DNA of 16,524 nt, taken from positions 1 through 16,524 of the forward strand of contig VBGO01000103.1 of assembly GCA_005882525.1 (NCBI GenBank), written 5' to 3'. The stretch comes from Chloroflexota bacterium. Its GTDB lineage: Bacteria > Chloroflexota > Dormibacteria > CF-121. Below, in pieces: positions 1 through 7,204 of the stretch (within the stretch, counting starts at the first letter, position 1; the number at the start of each line of letters is the position of its first letter). The notes beneath the pieces are model-generated. The model was not told the DNA's origin and searched no databases. It saw only the letters and a list, made by a program, of their open reading frames with translations. The translations under genes and the position numbers were made by a program.

Positions 1-1362
1 CAGTTGGACCAGTCCCGGATAGCGCAGGCCGGTTTGCCGGTCCAGCACGGCGAGCGTTCCGTCGGGATGCAACTCACACGCCAGATGCGCGTTCTCCAGC
101 CGGGTTCCGCCGGCGCGAGCCGGGATGAGGGGGCGCGTCGTCGTCAGCTCGCTTACGGATCCTCCCGCAATCACCGGCGTGAGAACGAGCGCCCCGTCAA
201 CCTCCACCAGGTCCTGCCGCGGAAATGGGCTGGGGTTCCAGACCTGGCCGGCTCCGGCCAGCAGTGGTAGGGCGCGGGCGACCAGCTGTTCGGCGATTTC
301 GAATGCCGCGGCACTGCGTTCTCCCGACGCCTCCGCGACGGCATCGATCCCCGAGCCGCAGGCGGTATCGTGCGCGGCGTTCTGCAGGATCAGCCGCCAG
401 GCCTGGTCGAGCGCGCCGGTCGCATCGATGCCGGTCAAGGCGGCGATCGGCTCCGCCATTCGCTCGAGCGCTACGGTTGCCGTGAAGTAGCGCTGCTTGT
501 CCGGCGCCCGGACTGAGAGCGTGCCCATCAAAATATTGGCCCGCGCCGACGAGCGCAACTCTCCGGGCCAGCGGGGCCAGCCCTGCTCCGGCAGCGTCGC
601 GAGGTAGTCCTCGAGGCGAGCCAGCCGGATAACAGTGCCGTCGAGCCGCCCGCTGGCGCCGCGCGCCGCCGCGCTCAACGCCGCCTGCGGCAGAACATGG
701 TCATTGCCATTCATGAGGAGGACGTCGCCCGCTGGCCGGAAGGGCTCGATGGCCTTCAGCGCCGCGGCGATCCGGGTGGCCAGCGCCGCTGGTTCGGTTG
801 GCAAATCCACGCCATGCGAATAGGAATTGCCCATATAGGCAGTCAGGATCCGGCTACCATCCGGCGCTTCCCAGGTGAAGGCCACGCGGTCGATGGCGAG
901 GGGAACGCCGCGCCAGACGGCGGCGTGAGCAAAGCCGAGCTGGCGGTAGATCTGCGGCATTTGTGCCGCGTGGCCGAAGGAATCGGGAAGGTAGCCGACG
1001 CGCATCGATCCGCCATGCGCGTCGGCGGATGCGATCCCACGCTGGAGGTCGCGAACCAGGGTCTCGCCACTGACCAAGAACTCGTCGGGGAGGGTGTACC
1101 AGGGCCCGACCTGGATCTGGCCCCGGCGTATCGCCGCCTCCAGTCGGGTCTTCGCCTCCGGACGGACCTCAAGATAATCGTCGATCACGACCGTTTGCCC
1201 ATCCATCAAGAAACGGAAATCGGGATCCGCCTCGGTCAGCACCAGCAGCTGGTCCCAGAGCTCGACGAGTTGGGCCCGGAACGTTTCGAAGGTCGCATAC
1301 CACTCGCGGTCCCAATGGGTATGCGGAACGACGTACACCGTCGTCGTTACGGCCTGCGGCAT
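1..1362 (-). CDS. Alpha-mannosidase, glycoside hydrolase family 38 (partial, C-terminus beyond the window)
   Basis: The minus-strand frame is open from ATG at 1362 to the window edge, giving 454 residues of a longer protein. GH38 landmarks appear in order: PHTHWDREWY at residues 13-22 (H16 and D18 match the first two zinc ligands), GYLPDSFGH with D127 as the expected catalytic nucleophile and zinc ligand, and LMNGNDH with H222 as the expected last zinc ligand. Further on come HDTACGSGIDAV, typical of the GH38 middle domain, and WNPSPFPR, typical of the start of the C-terminal beta region. GH38 enzymes release alpha-mannose or mannosylglycerate-type residues with retention and need a divalent metal; the exact substrate cannot be read here. 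There is no signal peptide, so it is probably cytoplasmic. The ribosome binding site is poor (AGGA abuts the ATG), but no other in-frame start exists after the upstream TAG. It lies 61 bp downstream of the DUF3048 gene on the same strand, with a hairpin in between. Confidence 0.93.
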   Translation of the reverse strand, partial: MPQAVTTTVYVVPHTHWDREWYATFETFRAQLVELWDQLLVLTEADPDFRFLMDGQTVVIDDYLEVRPEAKTRLEAAIRRGQIQVGPWYTLPDEFLVSGETLVRDLQRGIASADAHGGSMRVGYLPDSFGHAAQMPQIYRQLGFAHAAVWRGVPLAIDRVAFTWEAPDGSRILTAYMGNSYSHGVDLPTEPAALATRIAAALKAIEPFRPAGDVLLMNGNDHVLPQAALSAAARGASGRLDGTVIRLARLEDYLATLPEQGWPRWPGELRSSARANILMGTLSVRAPDKQRYFTATVALERMAEPIAALTGIDATGALDQAWRLILQNAAHDTACGSGIDAVAEASGERSAAAFEIAEQLVARALPLLAGAGQVWNPSPFPRQDLVEVDGALVLTPVIAGGSVSELTTTRPLIPARAGGTRLENAHLACELHPDGTLAVLDRQTGLRYPGLVQL

Positions 1363-1380
1363 TCCTAGATTGTGCCGGAG

Positions 1381-1413
1381 CTGAGGGGCAGGACCGTGAG
1401 CCCTACCCCTCAG
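1381..1413 (-). terminator. Strong GC hairpin between the DUF3048 gene and the GH38 gene
   Basis: CTGAGGGG (1381-1388) pairs perfectly with CCCCTCAG (1406-1413). After one C-A mismatch, three more pairs follow (AGG with CCT), leaving a 9-nt loop. It sits just after the stop of the DUF3048 gene (1424) and before the GH38 start (1362). No T-tract follows on the minus strand, so it is not a textbook intrinsic terminator. It could reduce read-through, protect the upstream mRNA 3' end, or do neither. Confidence 0.4.
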
Positions 1414-1423
1414 GCGATCAGCG

Positions 1424-2992
1424 TTAGATCCCGCTATGCCATTTCTGGGAGCCGATCACGTGCACCCAGGTCAGGCCGTTGTCCAGATCGATCGGATTTC
1501 CGTTCGCATCGAGGTAGACGGCTGGAACGTTGGCGTCAGGGTGGTGCCAGGTGGCGTGGATCAAGACCCCATCAACGAAGATGTCAGCCCGGCCGTCACC
1601 GGTCAGCTCGTAGGCCTCCGTGTAGTAGCCATGGAAGCTGTTGGCGGGATTGGTATCGAGGAATGAGGTGACGTACTCCACGATCACGGTCTTGGCATGC
1701 AGGCGGCCGGTGCCCACGTTATTGAAAGGCCGACCGTCCTGCGTCTTGACGTATTGCCTGGAGCCGGCGTCGTATTGCCAGGAGGCGCCATGATCAGGCA
1801 CCGAAATCGTGGGCGCGGCATCGCCGGTGAACGTGGCATCTGGATGCTTCGGCGCGATGTCGTACTGCAGCGCCGGCAGGTTCTTCTGCGCAGTGAACGT
1901 GGTGACGTTGTTGCCATGCATCATCACGTTGTGCGGCGCGTAGCGGCCGTTGTTGTCCCGGTAGTACACGTTGCCCGCGCCGTGGCTGTAATCGTTGACC
2001 AGGTTCGGATGCTGCCAGGTCAGCCCAAGGACGTAATCGTTGGCGCCCGAGCAATAGATCATGCCCTTGTACATGATCACCAGGCGGATGGTGATCAGGC
2101 GGCAGCTGCGCACTGGTCCGACCAGGTCGGGTAGCGGGTGCCAGTAGATGACGCTCAGCCGCGGGATCGAGCCCTCACTGATGTACTCGTAGACCATGTC
2201 GGCCTGCTGCATGCCGGCCTGCGGACGGGCATCGATGCTGTTCTCGACCTGGATGATGGTGGGAGCACCGGAGCCGATCCGGGCGGGGTCTCCCTGCGAC
2301 GGGACTTCGATGATAGTCGTGAACGCAAGCTTCCAATCCGCCGCCAGCGGGTCCTGTTTGCGGTTGACCGCCGCCTGCGGGATGGACAGCTGGTACTGGC
2401 GGCTGTGAGCCAGCTTCAGGTCCAGCGTGGCACTCTTGCCGTCGCTGGCCCAGCTGACCTTTTTAGTGTCGAGCGTCTTGCCGTTGACGACGATCGGCGT
2501 CTTGCCGCCATCCATCGGCTGGGAGAAATCGATCTTGACCGCGCCGGCCGGCTTCAGTGATTGCTGGCCATCGGTAACCGCCGCGTTGTCGACCTTGACC
2601 GCAGCGATGGCGGGCGCCGGCTCGGTCTTGAAGCGGAAGCCGCTGCTCACGCCGCGCCCGGATGTGTTTTGCGCGTCCTTGACGCTGACGTGGTAGGCGG
2701 TGTTCGGGGCCATCTTCGGCCGAAACTGGAATTCTTTGAGGCTGACCGCCTTGAACGCCACCATCACCGGCGGCGTCATGCTGAAGGCGCGCTGGACCGA
2801 GTCAGCCTTCATGTCCTGGTTGAAGTGAAGATCGATCGTGGCCGTTCGGGGGACCGCCTGGTCGCCGTCGCTGACGTTGGCGCTCACCTCGAGCGGCGTG
2901 GTGATGATGCGAATCACGATGGCAGCCGCCACCACGAAGATGGCGATCGGGGCCAACCACCAGCGTTGGCGAAGTCTTTGCGTCAAGGTCAT
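1424..2992 (-). CDS. Membrane-anchored Ig-like/DUF3048 (YerB-like) protein, downstream copy
   Basis: 522 residues. A short basic N-terminus (MTLTQRLRQRWW) precedes one membrane segment at about 13-31, so the rest should lie outside the membrane. Residues ~35-125 and ~130-228 look like two SbsA-type Ig-like domains (Big_5), each with a hydrophobic-F-(N/S)-Q-x-M strand such as DLHFNQDM and KIDFSQPM. Residues ~240-385 match the N-terminal half of DUF3048 (ARPQAGMQQADMVYEY, then GPVRSCR at 292-298 and YAPHNV). Residues ~395-515 match the C-terminal half, ending in the GLTWVHVIG block. DUF3048 is known from Bacillus YerB, a lipoprotein of unknown biochemical role; here a transmembrane helix replaces the lipobox. 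The ATG overlaps the stop of the upstream paralogue (ATGA), and GGGAG inside that gene provides the ribosome binding site, so the two are translationally coupled. The function is unknown; a surface or cell-wall role is inference. Confidence 0.88.
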   Translation of the reverse strand: MTLTQRLRQRWWLAPIAIFVVAAAIVIRIITTPLEVSANVSDGDQAVPRTATIDLHFNQDMKADSVQRAFSMTPPVMVAFKAVSLKEFQFRPKMAPNTAYHVSVKDAQNTSGRGVSSGFRFKTEPAPAIAAVKVDNAAVTDGQQSLKPAGAVKIDFSQPMDGGKTPIVVNGKTLDTKKVSWASDGKSATLDLKLAHSRQYQLSIPQAAVNRKQDPLAADWKLAFTTIIEVPSQGDPARIGSGAPTIIQVENSIDARPQAGMQQADMVYEYISEGSIPRLSVIYWHPLPDLVGPVRSCRLITIRLVIMYKGMIYCSGANDYVLGLTWQHPNLVNDYSHGAGNVYYRDNNGRYAPHNVMMHGNNVTTFTAQKNLPALQYDIAPKHPDATFTGDAAPTISVPDHGASWQYDAGSRQYVKTQDGRPFNNVGTGRLHAKTVIVEYVTSFLDTNPANSFHGYYTEAYELTGDGRADIFVDGVLIHATWHHPDANVPAVYLDANGNPIDLDNGLTWVHVIGSQKWHSGI

Positions 2993-4581
2993 TGGTTACT
3001 CCCTATCACGTGAACCCAGGTCAGCCCGGTGTTGAGGTCCACCGGGTTGCCGCTGGCATCGTAGTAGACAACCGGTAAGTCGCGATTCGGATGTTTCCAA
3101 GTCACATGGATCATTCCGCCGTCGGAATAGATGTCGGCCGTGCCCTCTCCGGCGAGCTCGTAGTACTCGGTGTTGTAGGTGCCGTGCACGCCCGTGTTGC
3201 CGGGGTTGGTATCGAGGTGAGACGCCACGCGCTCGATGATCAGGTTCTTAGCGTGTACCTGACCGGTGCCGACGTTGGTGAACGGCGCGCCGTCCTGCCA
3301 CTTGAGGTACTGCTTCGAGTTAGCGTCATAGCGCCAGACGCTCCCGTGTTGCGGAATCGATACGCTGGTTGCCGGTGTCGCTCCGGGGAGCGGCACATCC
3401 GGGTGGCCGGGCGCGATGTCGTAGTTGAGTGCCGGCAGGTTGGCTTGCGCCGTGTGGGCGGTGACCTGGTCGGGCCGCGCGATCACGTTGTGAGGCGCAT
3501 AGCGATCCGATGCCCGGTACATATACGCGTACATGTAGGCATAGTCATAGACCACGTTCGGCCATTTCCAAACCTGGCCGAGGACATAGTTGTTGGCGCC
3601 CGAGCAGTAGATCATGCCGCGGTACATCTGCTCCAGCTGAACGGTGATCAGGCGGCAACTCCGCACCGGCCCCAGCAGGCTCGTCGGTGGATGCCAGTAG
3701 ATGGCCGACAACCGCGGGATGCCGAACTCACTGATGTACTCGTAGATCATGTCGGCCTGCTGCATCCCGGTCTGCGGCCGTACCGTCGGCTGCGAGCTGT
3801 TCTCGATCTGGATGATGATCGGCGCGCTGGATGCCCCAATCCGGGCGGTCGATCCAGCCGACGGCACCTGCACCATCGTCGTAAAGTTGAGTGTCCAGTC
3901 AGCGATCGCGAGATCGTGCCTGCGGTTTTCCGCGGTCTTCGGGACCAGCAACGTGTGGGTGCGGCTGTGGCTGAGCGTCAGGGCGAGCGTGGCGCTCTCT
4001 CCGGTCTTGTCCCAGGTAATGCCCTTGGCGTCGATGGCCTTCCCATCGAGGAGGATGGGCGTGCGCAGGCCGTCCATCGGCTGCGAGAAGGTGATCTTGA
4101 CGTTGCCCCGCACCGGTACGGCTTCCTGGCCATCGGCGAGCGCGCCGCCGTTGAACGTGGCGTTGGCAACTTTGGGCGCCGGCTCGGTATGAAACGCCAT
4201 CGCATAATCCTGGCTCCCAAACCCGATGCTCTTGCGGGCGCCGATCACCCTGATGCGATAGGCGGTATCGGGCTGTAACCAGGGATGGAACTCGAAGGTT
4301 CGGGGATTCTTGACCACGACGGTGAAGGGGGCCAGTGGCGTGATACGGAAACCGTTCTCGACGGAGGCGAGATCCATGTCCTGGTTGAACGCGAGGACGA
4401 CGGCCGAGTTCCGGACAACGGCATGGTCGCCATCGGCGACGCTGGCATTGACCGCCAGCGGCGCGGTCAGCGCCCGGGCGATCAGCCCAGCCGCCACCAG
4501 CACCAGGACGATTGGGAAAACCCACCAGCGACGCCGGAGCGTCGCTCGAAACCCGCGTTCGCGGGCCATGATCTGTCGCAT
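2989..4581 (-). CDS. Membrane-anchored Ig-like/DUF3048 (YerB-like) protein, upstream copy
   Basis: 530 residues from the ATG at 4581, chosen because GAGG lies 8 nt upstream; a TTG one codon earlier is possible. The architecture matches its downstream neighbour: a basic N-terminus ending LRRRWW, a membrane helix at about 20-39, two Ig-like modules (VLAFNQDM and KITFSQPMDG strands), then both DUF3048 halves. Blocks such as MQQADM, GPVRSCRLIT, MIYCSGAN-YVLG and GLTWVHVIGS are shared with the neighbour, so this is a tandem duplication followed by divergence. It differs by an inserted Tyr/Met repeat (AYMYAYMY) in the DUF3048 N-half, where the neighbour has HGAGNVYY. It is the first gene of an apparent unit with the second copy and perhaps the GH38 gene. 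Its biochemical role is not established for the family. Confidence 0.88.
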   Translation of the reverse strand: MRQIMARERGFRATLRRRWWVFPIVLVLVAAGLIARALTAPLAVNASVADGDHAVVRNSAVVLAFNQDMDLASVENGFRITPLAPFTVVVKNPRTFEFHPWLQPDTAYRIRVIGARKSIGFGSQDYAMAFHTEPAPKVANATFNGGALADGQEAVPVRGNVKITFSQPMDGLRTPILLDGKAIDAKGITWDKTGESATLALTLSHSRTHTLLVPKTAENRRHDLAIADWTLNFTTMVQVPSAGSTARIGASSAPIIIQIENSSQPTVRPQTGMQQADMIYEYISEFGIPRLSAIYWHPPTSLLGPVRSCRLITVQLEQMYRGMIYCSGANNYVLGQVWKWPNVVYDYAYMYAYMYRASDRYAPHNVIARPDQVTAHTAQANLPALNYDIAPGHPDVPLPGATPATSVSIPQHGSVWRYDANSKQYLKWQDGAPFTNVGTGQVHAKNLIIERVASHLDTNPGNTGVHGTYNTEYYELAGEGTADIYSDGGMIHVTWKHPNRDLPVVYYDASGNPVDLNTGLTWVHVIGSNQ

Positions 4582-4618
4582 CAAGGGAACCTCAGCAGGG
4601 TACTCCGACCGGCCGCAC

Positions 4619-4647
4619 AGGCTATTTCACGCACACTCCGGATTCAA
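4619..4647 (-). promoter_or_regulatory. Weak candidate promoter for the DUF3048 pair
   Basis: On the minus strand TTGAAT (4647-4642) and TAGCCT (4624-4619) are 17 bp apart, placing a start site about 30 nt upstream of the ATG at 4581. The -10 matches only three consensus positions, so this is a position-based suggestion. Nothing else is recognisable in the 140 bp gap. Confidence 0.22.
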
Positions 4648-4721
4648 CTTCAAGGGCTATCCGGCTTATTGAGCGCGCTGGCTATGGGTTTTCTTCCCGG
4701 ACGGACCCCCCTCGGTCTGGG

Positions 4722-5033
4722 CTACGCCACCATCAGGCGCGGCAGCAGGAGTTGCTGAACGTCGAACAGAACATCAAGGACCCGCACCGGATCGCGCGTG
4801 ACGTTGCGGTTGAGAGCGCGGAGCAACTTCCGGCTCAGCGGCCGCACGAACCGGGTAATCTCGTCCATCAGGGGTGCGGGGACTGCGCCTCGACGGTTCT
4901 CGATGATGTCCTCGATCGACAGCAGAAAATCGTCAGCCCGACGGACGTCGGCTCTCCGCTCGAGCTCCTGGTTTCGCCGGTCGGCCGCCGCCTCGAACTC
5001 CCGATGGATCTCGTCGATCGCGTCGCTTAGCAT
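4722..5033 (-). CDS. Small charged helical protein of unknown function
   Basis: 103 residues, ATG start with AGGGAG seven bases upstream, so translation is credible. The protein is rich in Arg, Asp, Glu and Leu and looks fully alpha-helical: an amphipathic N-terminal stretch (AIDEIHREFEAAADRR), a charged centre and a Leu-rich C-terminal half ending DVQQLLLPRLMVA. It has no cysteines, signal peptide or membrane segment. I do not recognise a family. It lies 117 bp downstream of the first HspR-like MerR gene on the same strand and may be its target or partner; a TTGACA element in the gap could give it its own promoter. Confidence 0.65.
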   Translation of the reverse strand: MLSDAIDEIHREFEAAADRRNQELERRADVRRADDFLLSIEDIIENRRGAVPAPLMDEITRFVRPLSRKLLRALNRNVTRDPVRVLDVLFDVQQLLLPRLMVA

Positions 5034-5100
5034 CTAATGACTCCCTTCACTTTCGTCGAATAAGCAGGCCTGATGACGCATAAAACCTGATACGCATACT

Positions 5101-5126
5101 GTTACATAGTCAGCAAGGCGTGTCAA
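5101..5126 (-). promoter_or_regulatory. Candidate promoter -35 element upstream of the 103-residue gene
   Basis: A perfect TTGACA reads on the minus strand at 5126-5121. The -10 is unclear: TAACAG at 16 bp or CAGTAT at 19 bp are each only half-matches. Just downstream, ACGCATA occurs twice as a direct repeat (5076-5082 and 5092-5098), which could be an operator. Assignment to the gene starting at 5033 rests on position. Confidence 0.35.
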
Positions 5127-5150
5127 GGGTTTTCGCGCAGAGTGGTGAAA

Positions 5151-5480
5151 TCAGGCCGTCAAGCCGTTTCCGGACACTTCCTGTAATGTGTCCAGCTCGC
5201 GGACCTGATTAAGATCGAGACCCTGGTCGCCAAGCGACTGGAGCAGGTGGAGGACGTATTTGACGCCGGCCAGGTTGACGCCCTTCTGGCGCGTGAGGAA
5301 CTGGATCACCCGGACGCGCCGGATGTCGTCCTCCGAATAGCGCCGCCGGTTGGTCGCGGTCCGCTGCGGCTTGATCAGGTTCTCGCTCTCGTAGATCATC
5401 AGCGTGCGCGGGTGCAGGTTCAGAATCTCGCTCGCGATACTCGGCGTGAAGACCGCCCGTCCGGGGGCAATCGCCGGCAT
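5151..5480 (-). CDS. HspR-like MerR-family transcriptional regulator (copy 1)
   Basis: 109 residues from the ATG at 5480 (AGAGG six bases upstream). GTG starts at 5498, which has its own AAGGGGG, and at 5522 are alternatives that add a basic extension. The N-terminal half is a MerR winged helix-turn-helix: SIASEILNLHPRTLMIYE, then the wing NRRRYSEDDIRRVRVIQ. It continues into KGVNLAGVKYVLHLLQ, the HspR-type signature. The short C-terminus has no metal- or drug-binding domain. HspR proteins repress chaperone and protease genes by binding inverted repeats, often with a chaperone as co-repressor. It is divergent from otsA (161 bp apart, with a palindrome between) and upstream of the 103-residue gene. 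Regulation of otsA, itself, or both is inference. Confidence 0.88.
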   Translation of the reverse strand: MPAIAPGRAVFTPSIASEILNLHPRTLMIYESENLIKPQRTATNRRRYSEDDIRRVRVIQFLTRQKGVNLAGVKYVLHLLQSLGDQGLDLNQVRELDTLQEVSGNGLTA

Positions 5481-5547
5481 CCGTTTCCTCTTTCCCACGC
5501 TCTCACCCCCTTGGGCGGGCACCCGCCGGGTCTGCCTGCGTGTAATT

Positions 5548-5564
5548 TGATATTCAGGGTATCA
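5548..5564. promoter_or_regulatory. Inverted repeat in the merR1/otsA divergent gap (candidate operator)
   Basis: TGATA (5548-5552) and TATCA (5560-5564) form a 5-7-5 inverted repeat. It lies in the only non-coding DNA between the divergent regulator and otsA and overlaps a plausible minus-strand -10 (TATCAA). HspR sites have a comparable repeat-N7-repeat layout but a different sequence (CTTGAGT-N7-ACTCAAG). A 5-bp repeat with free spacing can arise by chance in a gap of this size. Confidence 0.35.
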
Positions 5565-5641
5565 CTTATTGGTCAGCCGCGCAACCCTGACGGCATCGCA
5601 GGGGTTGTGCCGGCACCGCCGCGTAGAGTTAGTTCGTAGCG

Positions 5642-7204
5642 ATGCTGGCGATCGAGCAGTACACCCGGCGGCTCCTCAAGGACTTCCACCCGATCGTGGC
5701 CGCCAACCGGCCGCCGGTCGACCTGGCCCCCGAGCCCGCCAACGGGGAACGCTTCGTCCGCGGCGCCGGTGGGCTGGTGACCGGCCTCTCGGGGCTGGCG
5801 CAGGCGACCGGGGCCGTCTGGGTTGCGTCGATGCGGGACGGATTCGAGGGCGAGCTCGAGCTGGGCAGCGGCGGCGAACCGATGATGGTCGCGACGACCG
5901 ACGGTTCGCGGTTCCAGGTGAGCTGGGTGAACCCGCCGCGCCTCGCCTACGACCTCTACTACAACACGATCGCCAATCCGCTCCTCTGGTTCGTGCAGCA
6001 CTACCTGTGGAACCTCGCGGAGGCACCGGTGCTCGATGACAGTACGCACCGGGCCTGGACGCAGGGCTACCGGCTGGTCAACCAGCTGTTCGCCCAGCAG
6101 GTTGTCCGCGAAGCCCGGCGCGGCCGAAAGCGCCCGCTCGTCCTCTCACACGACTACCACCTCTACCTGGTCCCCCGGCTGGTGCGGCGCGAGCTGCCCG
6201 ATGCCGTCCTGCAGCATTTCGTCCACATCCCCTGGCCCACGCCGCAGTACTGGAAGGTGCTGCCGCACTACATGCGCGACGAGATCATGGACGGATTGCT
6301 GGCGGCGGATATCGTCGGCCTCCAGACCTACTCCGACGTGCGCAACTTTCTGCTGACCTGTGAGGAAAACATGGGCCTGCCGGTGGACTTCCGCCAGCAG
6401 ACCGCCTTCTACCGGGGCCGCACCGTCTGGGTGCGTCGCTACCCGATCTCGATCGACGTCCGGGAGTTCGAGCGAACCGCCGCCAGCCCGGCGGTCGAGC
6501 GGGCGGAGCGCGAGATTCTCCGATGGCGGCCCGAGCAGTTGATTTACCGGGTCGACCGCATGGATCTTTCCAAGAACATCATCCGCGGCTTCATCGCTTA
6601 CGAGCGCTTGCTGCAGGCGCATCCCGAATGGAATCGCCGGGTCGTCTTCTGGGGGCTGCTGCAGAAGACCCGCCAGAACGTCCCCGAGTATCGCGAGTAC
6701 GCCCGTCAGGTGGTGCAGGTGGCGCGCGTCATCAACAGCCGACTCGGGTCCGCCGACTGGCAGCCGATCCGGCTGGAGCTCCGCGACGACATGAACCGAG
6801 CGGTGGCGGGCTACCGGCAGTTTGACGTTCTGCTGGTCAATCCCATCTACGACGGCATGAACCTGGTGGCGAAGGAAGGGATCACGGTGAACCGACGCGG
6901 CGGTGCGCTTGTGCTCTCGGAGAATGCCGGCACCCACGAAGAGCTCGGAGAATGGGCGATCACTATCAATCCCTTCGATGTCGATGCCACGGCGCAGGCG
7001 ATGCATCGGGCGCTGCTCATGGATCCGGTCGAACGCCACGCCCGGGCCGAGAAGATGCGTGCGGTCGTCCAACAGAACGATGTCGCCCGCTGGATCTCGG
7101 CGCAACTGCAGGATATCCGCGACCTGGTGGAGCCGATGGCCGCCCGGCAGCCGGAGGTGGCGAGAGAGGAGACGGTCCCGGTCCGGCGCGAGGGTCCGTC
7201 CTAA
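5642..7204 (+). CDS. otsA: Alpha,alpha-trehalose-phosphate synthase (GT20)
   Basis: 520 residues, slightly longer than typical OtsA. It joins a nucleotide-sugar glucose to glucose-6-phosphate to give trehalose-6-phosphate in the cytoplasm. Family motifs appear in order: GAGGLVTGL (41-49, sugar-phosphate loop), SHDYHLYLVP (169-178), HIPWP (195-199), RVDRMDLSKN (303-312, nucleotide-sugar Arg/Lys site) and DGMNLVAKE (404-412), followed by VLSENAG. The C-terminal ~25 residues are a charged tail. The start is forced: an in-frame TAG lies four codons upstream, with no other start between. No Shine-Dalgarno is visible, and a TAGAGT box at 5624-5629 would put the transcript start within a few bases of the ATG, so the mRNA may be leaderless. 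Its 3' end overlaps otsB, on the opposite strand, by 4 bp. A related glucosyl acceptor (a glucosylglycerol-phosphate-type enzyme) is a less likely alternative. Confidence 0.95.
   Translation: MLAIEQYTRRLLKDFHPIVAANRPPVDLAPEPANGERFVRGAGGLVTGLSGLAQATGAVWVASMRDGFEGELELGSGGEPMMVATTDGSRFQVSWVNPPRLAYDLYYNTIANPLLWFVQHYLWNLAEAPVLDDSTHRAWTQGYRLVNQLFAQQVVREARRGRKRPLVLSHDYHLYLVPRLVRRELPDAVLQHFVHIPWPTPQYWKVLPHYMRDEIMDGLLAADIVGLQTYSDVRNFLLTCEENMGLPVDFRQQTAFYRGRTVWVRRYPISIDVREFERTAASPAVERAEREILRWRPEQLIYRVDRMDLSKNIIRGFIAYERLLQAHPEWNRRVVFWGLLQKTRQNVPEYREYARQVVQVARVINSRLGSADWQPIRLELRDDMNRAVAGYRQFDVLLVNPIYDGMNLVAKEGITVNRRGGALVLSENAGTHEELGEWAITINPFDVDATAQAMHRALLMDPVERHARAEKMRAVVQQNDVARWISAQLQDIRDLVEPMAARQPEVAREETVPVRREGPS

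Noticed and set aside
3091..4278. Long plus-strand open frame (395 codons) across the upstream DUF3048 gene
   Set aside because: It is antisense to a gene with clear domains and yields an Arg/Asp/Val-rich product with no recognisable fold, typical of mirrored high-GC codons.
4688..4722. Possible terminator stem (CCCGGAC with GTCTGGG) after the 103-residue gene
   Set aside because: The loop is 12 nt, one pair is a wobble and on the minus strand the stem is followed by an A-rich rather than T-rich tract, so support is too weak.
6146..7105. Minus-strand open frame of 319 codons inside otsA
   Set aside because: It is antisense to conserved OtsA motifs, has no family features and lacks a credible ribosome binding site.
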